In this document: piece after piece, positions 57,539 through 64,000 of the stretch
Layout of the letters: every line of letters begins with the position of its first letter
Numbering within the stretch: the stretch's first letter is position 1
Assembly (NCBI RefSeq): GCF_007997225.1
Contig: NZ_VORM01000007.1
Coordinates: forward strand, 110,353 to 174,352
Length of the DNA stretch: 64,000 nucleotides
Direction of reading: 5' to 3'
Source: Subsaximicrobium wynnwilliamsii
Lineage (GTDB): Bacteria; Bacteroidota; Bacteroidia; Flavobacteriales; Flavobacteriaceae
Notes under the pieces: generated by a model
Databases searched by the model: none
What the model was told of the DNA's origin: nothing
What the model saw: the letters and a program-made list of their open reading frames with translations, nothing else
Position numbers and translations under genes: made by a program

Positions 57539-59875
57539 TCACTCATTCCCACCATAGCCATAGCCGTAGCCATAATTGTAAGAGTAGCCGTAGGCTTTAC
57601 TGGATCCCACGCCGTTGATGACGTAGGCCATGTTCTTTAACTTCCCGGCATTGTTCAGGCCTTTTGAGAATTCCAATAGGTTCTTTTCGGTGTAATCGGC
57701 GCGCACCAAATAAATGGTGGCGTCGGCCAAACGGGAAATCAATAAGGTATCGGTAACGAGTATGGTTGGTGCTGTATCTACTATGATATAATCATAAATG
57801 GCTCTGGCTTCAGTAATCAATTGTTCAAAACGACCGTTGGTTAATAATTGGGTGGGGTTTGGGGGAATGCTTCCAGACAATAATATATCGTGATTAGGAT
57901 GCTTTTCAAAGCCATGAATGATTGCAGCTTTCCAATCTGAGCTGTCATCATGAAGAAAATTGGAAAGGCCAACTTCATTTTTTTCATGAGCCACGTAACT
58001 ATGGATCTGAGGATTTCTTAAATCGGCACCAATGAGCAACACTTTTTTATTGATGCTGGAGAGTGCCAAAGAGAGATTCATACCCACGTAGGTTTTCCCC
58101 TCCCCTTTGATGGTGGACGTGCAGTAAATTACTTTGCCTTGATCGGAATCGGTTGCAGGTAAGATGTAATTGACATTGGCCGATAGAATTCTAAAGGCTT
58201 CCGATTGTACGGAGCGGTCTGTAGGATTATCAAAAACCAGCTTATCGCCTTTGATACGCGGCAATTCAGCCAAAATAGGGATGTCTCCAACGCTATTGAC
58301 CACATCATTTTTCCCCTTGATCTTAGTATTCAGTAAATTAAAACCATAAATGGCCGCAAATGGAACGGCAAGCCCTGCAATGAGCGCCATTAAATAGATG
58401 TTTCTCGAATTGGGCGAAATGGGACCTCCAGAGGATAAGGCATACTCCACCACTTTAATTGAGGGCTCGGTAATGGCCAGATTTATGGCGGCTTCCTCAC
58501 GCTTCTGCAACAGGAATAAATACAAGGTTTGTTTGATTTCCTGCTGACGGATGCGAGAACGCATGAGCTTTTCCTTTAAAGGCAAACTAGAGACTTGTCC
58601 AGCATATCTTTGATTTCTTTTGACCAACTGTTGTTTGGAAGCATTCAACTGTGCCTTATAAGAGTCGATGGAGGCATTTATGTTGCTCTTGACGTTTTTC
58701 AGTTTATCATTAAGAATCTTTATAGTGGGGTTATTCTCCCCGCCACTTACCGCAAAATTGTCGCGCTGTAAGACGAGCTCATTGTACTGGTCTATTAGCC
58801 CATTGATATTATTATCTCCAATCCCTATATTGGCCGGAAGTAAATCAGATTCAGCATTATCTGCCCCAAGCGTTTCTTCCAACAGGTCGGTAATGATCAA
58901 TTGGTTCTCCACGTCAAAGACTTGACCTTCAGCCATGGTTTGCTGTGTCAAACTCACTTCGGCATCGGACTCTAAATTGATAAAATTATTGGATCTTTTA
59001 AAATCCTTGATGTCCACTTCAATGGAATCCAATTCCATCGCCAAAGATTTAAAACGTTCGTCAATAAAATCTATGGTACGCTTTGAAATCTGTTGCCTAT
59101 CATTAATCCCATCGCGATTGAATACATCGATGACCGCATTCAAAGTGCGTTCAGATCGGGTCCAACTTTGGCTGGAATGGCTCAATTTCAAGAGATCACT
59201 GCCTTTGCCTAACATACTCACATTCAATGCGCCTTTAAGCTTTCTTGTAGCCCCGGCTAACGGACTCAATCGCAACAAGTATGAGTGACCAAGATAGGGC
59301 TTCGCCGCTTCCCCATTCTCAAATTGCAATTCAAAGGGCAAATCATGCGCAACATTATAGGAATTGTAATTCCCAATCAGGGTAGCGTTTTCAGAAGCAC
59401 CTTCAAACACATTGAAGCCATTTTTGTTTACTTCAATTCGATATTGCCTGTAGTTGCTGATACTATCATTAGGAATTGTTTTAACAAATTTGAAAGGAAA
59501 CTGGTTAATTTCAGTAGTCAACACATTGCCTACCTCATAAAAGCCCATGGTCAAATCCAATTGCTTGACCGCTTGTTCAATAATTCGGTAGGATTTTATG
59601 ATCTCGATTTCATTCTCGAGATTGATGTTAGATCTATTGAACACAAAAGCAGAAGAGGGCAACTCCAGTCCCTTGCCTTTATCGAGAATCTTTATTTTGG
59701 CAGTAGATGAATAAATGTTCGGGGTGTAGCGTAAATAGAGATAGGCGCCCAATAAAGCCAATACTATACAAATAGCGAACCAGTACCAATACCTTAAATA
59801 TTTGATAATCTCACTTTTGATGACTTCACCCTGATCATTCTTTTGAGCAGTCATTGATTTTTGGTCTTGATTCAT
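57539..59875 (-). CDS. wzc: Wzc-like polysaccharide co-polymerase and tyrosine autokinase
   Basis: Inner-membrane protein of 778 residues controlling chain length and export of capsule or exopolysaccharide. An N-terminal Wzz domain with first membrane segment (FAICIVLALLGAYLYLRYTP), a long coiled-coil periplasmic part (residues about 250-480), a second membrane segment (IYLMALIAGLAVPFAAIYGF) and a cytoplasmic BY-kinase domain are visible: Walker A STIKGEGKTYVGMNLSLAL, Walker A' LLIGADLRNP, Walker B DYIIVDTAPTILVTD. The tail is a tyrosine cluster (YGYSYNYGYGYGYGG), the autophosphorylation site. The Wza-like gene ends two bases upstream, so the two are coupled. Confidence 0.96.
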   Translation of the reverse strand: MNQDQKSMTAQKNDQGEVIKSEIIKYLRYWYWFAICIVLALLGAYLYLRYTPNIYSSTAKIKILDKGKGLELPSSAFVFNRSNINLENEIEIIKSYRIIEQAVKQLDLTMGFYEVGNVLTTEINQFPFKFVKTIPNDSISNYRQYRIEVNKNGFNVFEGASENATLIGNYNSYNVAHDLPFELQFENGEAAKPYLGHSYLLRLSPLAGATRKLKGALNVSMLGKGSDLLKLSHSSQSWTRSERTLNAVIDVFNRDGINDRQQISKRTIDFIDERFKSLAMELDSIEVDIKDFKRSNNFINLESDAEVSLTQQTMAEGQVFDVENQLIITDLLEETLGADNAESDLLPANIGIGDNNINGLIDQYNELVLQRDNFAVSGGENNPTIKILNDKLKNVKSNINASIDSYKAQLNASKQQLVKRNQRYAGQVSSLPLKEKLMRSRIRQQEIKQTLYLFLLQKREEAAINLAITEPSIKVVEYALSSGGPISPNSRNIYLMALIAGLAVPFAAIYGFNLLNTKIKGKNDVVNSVGDIPILAELPRIKGDKLVFDNPTDRSVQSEAFRILSANVNYILPATDSDQGKVIYCTSTIKGEGKTYVGMNLSLALSSINKKVLLIGADLRNPQIHSYVAHEKNEVGLSNFLHDDSSDWKAAIIHGFEKHPNHDILLSGSIPPNPTQLLTNGRFEQLITEARAIYDYIIVDTAPTILVTDTLLISRLADATIYLVRADYTEKNLLEFSKGLNNAGKLKNMAYVINGVGSSKAYGYSYNYGYGYGYGGNE

Positions 59876-59877
59876 AA

Positions 59878-60645
59878 TTATCTCGTGATTAAGACTATCG
59901 TTGTGAAAAGAATGGACACCACGGAGAGCAGCGTTCCCACATTGCCAATAAAGCCTGCACTTTTGACTCTTGGATCATTTGGATTGACCACAATGACATC
60001 ATTGGGTTTCACATGGTAGAAGTCGCTATTCAAAAAGTCTCCCGAAGTTAAATCTACAGTCCCGATTTGGCGGTTGCCATCCAACTCCCTAATGATCTTG
60101 ATATCTTCCCGTTTTCCGTTGATGGTTAAATCACCGGCATAGCCTATGGCTTGCAAGAGAGTGATATTTTGTTCAGTAAAGGTATAAACCCCTGGAGAAT
60201 TAATTTCGCCAAGTATGGTTACCTTAGCATTCAGTAAGCGTACGTTCACTGTAGGAGCCTTCAGCAAGCCTTTAGATTCCAACATTTGTTTTATATATTC
60301 CTCTAATTCCAATACGGTTTTATCCTTTGTGGATATGCTCCCTAGCTGTGGAAAGCTAATGCTGTTTTCGTTGGTAACCAAATAACCCTCCAACTGTATC
60401 AATTCTATACCACCTCCACCGCCTTGCCCACCCGCAGATCTGTTGAAAGGGATCGCCGTTTCTTCTATCAAGGCGCCAACCGTAATCCTTAAAATATCGT
60501 TGGGTTGAATTTTCGTCGTGCCATAAGACAGCTCAGAATTATCGAATTTACTCGCATCCTGTAAATAGAGGATTTCTTTTTTTGAGGCACAGGAAGACAA
60601 TAGAGTACCTACAAGGAGCATGATGACTAAAACGTTGAATTTCAT
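59878..60645 (-). CDS. wza: Wza-like polysaccharide export lipoprotein
   Basis: Outer-membrane polysaccharide exporter of 255 residues. The signal is MKFNVLVIMLLVGTLLSSC with the lipid-modified Cys after SS. The polysaccharide export domain begins LSYGTTKIQPNDILRITVGA, an SLBB domain has KVTILGEINSPGVYTFTEQN, and a C-terminal hydrophobic segment (GNVGTLLSVVSILFTTIVLI) could be the membrane-spanning helix, as in short Wza-like proteins. It lies between the WecA-like gene and the Wzc-like gene with small gaps, all on one strand. The frame extends 17 codons upstream, but the lipoprotein signal fixes ATG 60645. Confidence 0.94.
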   Translation of the reverse strand: MKFNVLVIMLLVGTLLSSCASKKEILYLQDASKFDNSELSYGTTKIQPNDILRITVGALIEETAIPFNRSAGGQGGGGGIELIQLEGYLVTNENSISFPQLGSISTKDKTVLELEEYIKQMLESKGLLKAPTVNVRLLNAKVTILGEINSPGVYTFTEQNITLLQAIGYAGDLTINGKREDIKIIRELDGNRQIGTVDLTSGDFLNSDFYHVKPNDVIVVNPNDPRVKSAGFIGNVGTLLSVVSILFTTIVLITR

Positions 60646-60711
60646 TAAGGCTGTTTTGAATGCTTGCAAATATAACCGCAAAATAGAGATTCGCAAAAGT
60701 TAAGGTCTAAT

Positions 60712-61848
60712 TTAGAGTTTGTAGTTTTTTACAGCATTGAGCAACTGTGGCAGCCCACCTTTGATCATGAGCCAATTGTAAATAAAAAGCACGGAGTAGA
60801 GTAGCATGCCTACTAGCGCCAAAGCCATAAATTGGTAGTGAATGTCAAAATCCCGCATGGCATAGGCAAAAGCGACGAGCATGAGATTGAGGATCACAAT
60901 ATACATCGTGGTTTGCACATGGCTAAAACCCAAACCTAGAAAGCGATGGTGCAAATGATTGTTATCTGCCGAAAACGGACTCTTTTTCAATAGCACCAAT
61001 CGAATCATAAAAATCCTAAAGGTATCCAACAACGGAAAGAATAAAATGGCGAGCACCATGATTGGTGCTGAATTAGAAAATTCGGAAGCTGGAGTGGACT
61101 GCGTGCTCCCAATAAAGCGCACCGCAAAAAAAGCGAGTAGAAAGCCAATAATCATGGACCCTGTATCGCCCATAAAGATCTTCTTATGCTTTGAAAAGTT
61201 AAGTCTCAAAAAGGGAATCAAGGCTCCTACAGTGCCTACAGCTACGGTAGACATTGTTACGTCATCTATTTTAATGGCGATGAATGCAAAAGCGCCTGAA
61301 CCCAAAAGCGCTAAACAGCCTGCCAAACCATCCACCCCGTCAATAAGGTTATAGGCATTGATGACCAAAAGATAGACAAATAAGGTAAAAGCAACTGAAA
61401 CCCAATAAGGCATAATGGTCACGCCGAAAAGTCCCGAAAGCCCCAGAATGCGCGTATCCGTAAAAATGATCAAGAGCATTGCTGCCAAAAATTGGCCAAA
61501 CAATTTCTTGGTTGGCGAGAGGATCAACAAATCGTCTTTTAGACCTAAAAAGAAGAGTATGGTCAAACTGCCCAAAATGAGCAGTAAAATCTTGGTATCC
61601 AAAAGCCCGCCCAGCATGGTAATCACAACCACTAAACTGATGAAGATTCCAACACCGCCCAAAGTAGGTGTTTTCACGGAATGGATGCTGCGATCTCCAG
61701 GTTCATCCATAAGGTGTTTGGCCTCGGCAATATTAAAGATGGCAGGAAAGGTGCTCATCGAAACCATAAACGCTAAAAAGAAAGCCAAAATGAGCCAAAG
61801 TTCCAAGTGCTCCAATGGATTAAAATAATTGAGAATTTCCTGTATCAT
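60712..61848 (-). CDS. WecA/TagO-like undecaprenyl-phosphate glycosyl-1-phosphate transferase
   Basis: Polyprenyl-phosphate sugar-1-phosphate transferase of the MraY/WecA family, probably loading the first sugar on undecaprenyl phosphate for the capsule or O-polysaccharide. About 378 residues and 10-11 membrane segments. Conserved parts are LMDEPGDRSIHSVKTPTLGG, LGLKDDLLILSPTKK (the DD motif), INAYNLIDGVDGLAGC, KIFMGDTGSMIIGFLLAFFA and ADNNHLHHRFLGLG (the histidine motif). The first gene of the WecA-Wza-Wzc unit. Confidence 0.95.
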   Translation of the reverse strand: MIQEILNYFNPLEHLELWLILAFFLAFMVSMSTFPAIFNIAEAKHLMDEPGDRSIHSVKTPTLGGVGIFISLVVVITMLGGLLDTKILLLILGSLTILFFLGLKDDLLILSPTKKLFGQFLAAMLLIIFTDTRILGLSGLFGVTIMPYWVSVAFTLFVYLLVINAYNLIDGVDGLAGCLALLGSGAFAFIAIKIDDVTMSTVAVGTVGALIPFLRLNFSKHKKIFMGDTGSMIIGFLLAFFAVRFIGSTQSTPASEFSNSAPIMVLAILFFPLLDTFRIFMIRLVLLKKSPFSADNNHLHHRFLGLGFSHVQTTMYIVILNLMLVAFAYAMRDFDIHYQFMALALVGMLLYSVLFIYNWLMIKGGLPQLLNAVKNYKL

Positions 61849-61949
61849 TATAGGTATGTTGAACTAGGAATCAATAAATAAGATTCGAATTACCGGCACA
61901 AATATAGTAGGAAAGTATGATTAATATGAAAAAATCGGTTGTAATTCAA

Positions 61950-63420
61950 ATAATTGACATGAACGGAAGATGAAGTTGAACTTGAACTTGAACTTGAACT
62001 TGAAATTGAACTTGAAGACGGAAGATGAAGATGAAGATGAAGATGAAGATGAAGATGAAGATGAAGAGGAAGATGAAGTTGAACTTGAAATTGAACTTGA
62101 ACTTGAAGACGGAAGATGAAGATGAAGACGAATTTGAACTTGAAATTGAACTTGAACTTGAACTTGATCCCGATAGCTATCGGGAGAACTTGAAGACGGA
62201 AGACGGAAGATGAAGAGAAGACGAAGAGAAGTCTGCGGCGATCTGCGTGAGCTGCGGGAAATATCGGGAGAAGTTGAAGTTGAAAAATACGTGGTAAAAT
62301 AAAATTTGACCTGCAAGGTATTCCCGAGGCACGAGGGTTCCTTGTAGGTCTGACGAGGTTGAAGATGAAGTTGAAGTTGAACTTGAACTTGAACTTGATC
62401 CCGATAGCTATCGGGAGAACTTGAACTTGAAGAGAGGTCTGCGCCGATCTGCGTGATCTGCGGGAAATATTTAGTTGCGGTTGTTTGTTTAGCCCGCAGA
62501 TTTCGCGGATTTACGCGGAAGAAAGACGAAGGCGAAGATGAAGTCGATCCCGATAGCTATCGGGAGAAGATGAAGACGGAAGATTTAAGACGTAGGACGT
62601 AGGACTAAATTGTAACTAATTTGAAATTATCTATTCCTGTATACTCATTGCTCTATTTTAGGACGTAGGACGGGGAATGAAGATGAAGTTGAAGATGAAG
62701 ATGAAGACGAAGTTGAACTTGAACTTGAACTTGAAGACGGAAGATGAAGACGAAGTTGAACTTGATCCCGATAGCTATCGGGAGAACTTGAAGAGAGGTC
62801 TGCGGCGATCTGCGTGATCTGCGGGAAATATCGAGTGGCGGTTGTTTGTTTAGCCCGCAGATTTCGCGGATCTACGCGGAAGAAAGACGGAGACGAGGTC
62901 GAAGTCGATCCCGATAGCTATCGGGAGAAGATGAAGACGGAAGATTTAAGACGTAGGACGTAGGACTAAATTGTAACTAATTTGAAATTATCTATTCCTG
63001 TATACTCATTGTTCTATTTTAGGACGTAGGACGGGGAATGAAGATGAAGTTGAACTTGAAATTGAACTTGAACTTGATCCCGATAGCTATCGGGAGAAGT
63101 TGAAGTTGAAAAATACGTAGTAAAATAAAATTTGACCTGCAAGGTATTCCCGAGGCACGAGGGTTCCTTGTAGGTCTGACGAAGATGAAGTTGAACTTGA
63201 ACTTGAAGAGAAATCTGCGGCGATCTGCGTGATCTGCGGGAAATATGGAGTGGCGGATGTTTGTTTAGCCCGCAGATTTTGCGGATTTACGCGGAAGAAA
63301 GACGAAGACGAAGACGAAGACGAAGACGAAGACGAAGACGAAGACGAAGATGAAGATGAAATCGATCCCAATAACTATCGGGAGAAGATGAACTTAAATT
63401 GAAGACGTCGTACGACGAAG
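61950..63420. repeat. Composite repeat array, right copy (inverted relative to the left)
   Basis: The same modules as at 49930-51640, but in the opposite orientation: GAAGAT/GAACTT hexamers, four GCGG-type blocks (CTGCGGCGATCTGCGTGATC and CCCGCAGATTTCGCGGATTT), the palindrome TCCCGATAGCTATCGGGA at least six times, and the CCTGCAAGG/CCTTGTAGG block at about 62310-62352 and 63135-63178. A stretch of about 360 bp (62565-62690 and 62925-63045 being the best match) is duplicated in tandem. Only repeat-derived low-complexity frames are present. Confidence 0.95.
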
Positions 63421-63458
63421 GTTTAGAACAATAATAAGCTAGTTTGTAGCTGAAAGGC

Positions 63459-63815
63459 TTATTTCTTGAACCACTGGGGGATTTTGGAAAGGTTTTTTAA
63501 GAGGATGACTTTGAAGGGTAGGGAGAGTCCGTTGGATTTTGAGGCGCGGTAGTCTTCTTTGGTCTTTTGGATGAGATTTTTGAGGCTTTTGTTGCTGGCA
63601 CCACCTAGCCTCATTTTTGTGATGGTTATTGGCACATACTGAAATGAATAGCTTGGATCTCGAAAGACCCTTAAGATGAAATCGTAATCTGCCGCGATTT
63701 TGTAGCCCAAGTTAAAACCGCCTTTTTGGAGATAGACCTCTCTTTTTAAAAATAAGGTGGGGTGCGCCGGCATCCAGCCGCGTTGTAGGAGTTTATTTTG
63801 AAAAACCTGGAATTC
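63459..63815 (-). pseudogene. Family 2 glycosyltransferase remnant (C-terminal part)
   Basis: The open frame reads EFQVFQNKLLQRGWMPAHPT, then FLKREVYLQKGGFNLGYKIA and ADYDFILRVF and ends PQWFKK. This is the C-terminal third of a GT2 enzyme of the WcaA-like kind (HPTxFxxREVY...GFNxxYKIAADYD). There is a TAG stop just ahead of the first residue and the IS3-family end lies directly behind. The N-terminal GT-A domain is missing in this window, so an insertion interrupted the gene. The rest could lie beyond the element, outside the window. Confidence 0.8.
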
Positions 63816-63839
63816 CTACAAAAAGCGTGACTATTTTTA

Positions 63840-64000
63840 TTAAGCCGCTTTATTGATTAAATTTTCTAATTCTAGTTGCATTTCCAATGGTGTTCTATAC
63901 CCCAAGGTTGAATGGATCCTTTTGGTGTTGTACCAGCTTATATATTCTACCAGGCACGCATGCAGCTGTTCACTCGACGCAAATCTATATCTATTTGTAC
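63840..64000 (-). mobile_element. IS3-family transposase OrfB, C-terminus (runs off the window)
   Basis: The minus-strand frame to the window edge gives NRYRFASSEQLHACLVEYIS, then WYNTKRIHSTLGYRTPLEMQ and ends LENLINKAA. The block YNTKRIHSTLGYRTPLE is the rve-domain end typical of IS3-family OrfB. About 53 codons are visible. The end of the element probably lies between 63816 and 63839, at the junction with the glycosyltransferase remnant; the other end is outside the window. Confidence 0.88.

Noticed and set aside
61921..62316. 131-codon Ser/Phe/Lys-rich frame on the minus strand, and similar ones to 63371
   Set aside because: Again hexamer-derived low-complexity frames in the right composite array.

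Overview
The window looks like the chromosome of a marine- or soil-type member of the Flavobacteriaceae (Bacteroidota). Support: a short 287-residue primary sigma factor, TANNTTTG-type -7 promoter elements, a PorT-like type IX secretion protein next to menG, a lipoprotein TamL-like BamA homologue, an AccD without its zinc ribbon, a YpdA-type reductase, and AT-rich DNA with weak Shine-Dalgarno signals. No tRNA, rRNA or CRISPR array was recognised.

Layout. 1-7.2 kb: a surface-glycan stretch (sugar aminotransferase, FemAB/GNAT-like acyltransferase, two glycosyltransferases, a decayed and an intact methyltransferase). 7.4-16.1 kb: typA, kdsA, a small acetyltransferase, a DUF1684 lipoprotein, an MFS-ypdA pair and a tandem pair of acidic four-helix-like proteins. 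16.2-21.9 kb: a double-glycine peptide (bacteriocin-like) locus with a C39-peptidase ABC exporter, a TlpA-like thioredoxin, membrane proteins, two precursor peptides with the same leader and a LuxR-type response regulator. The exporter, one precursor and the regulator each carry one in-frame TAA. 21.9-25 kb: trkH-trkA potassium uptake. 25-36.9 kb: menG, porT, a SpoU methyltransferase, an M16 peptidase pair, tamL, fbaA, accD and a PAS histidine kinase. 37-48.5 kb: rpsO, pnp, a processive-type GT2, proC-proB-proA, rpoD. 48.9-64 kb: a Fic protein, rpe, very large repeat arrays, a DUF559 cassette, the capsule/EPS trio (Wzc-like kinase, Wza-like exporter, WecA-like initiator), and a glycosyltransferase remnant next to an IS3-family element.

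The most unusual property is the non-coding DNA. Almost every long intergenic gap holds tandem repeats with 7-bp or 6-bp periods (TTGGCTG x18, GACNGRA, GTAGGAY, CTAGATG, ACTGNNA, CTTCAT), or minisatellites built on them (an 86-bp unit with a 93-bp variant). There is a 4.1-kb satellite-like array of 11 units in two size classes (about 337 and 400-415 bp). Composite arrays of opposite orientation (49.9-51.6 and 61.9-63.4 kb) flank the rpe/capsule segment. Two structured dispersed repeats sit in divergent promoter regions, and a MITE-like inverted repeat interrupts a hexamer tract.

Functionally, the two glycan regions, kdsA, the WecA-like initiator and the Wzc/Wza pair point to LPS and capsule or exopolysaccharide assembly. 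The peptide locus would make, export and disulfide-bond small antimicrobial or signalling peptides under a duplicated palindrome-containing control region, but in this genome it appears to be inactivated or to need stop-codon readthrough.
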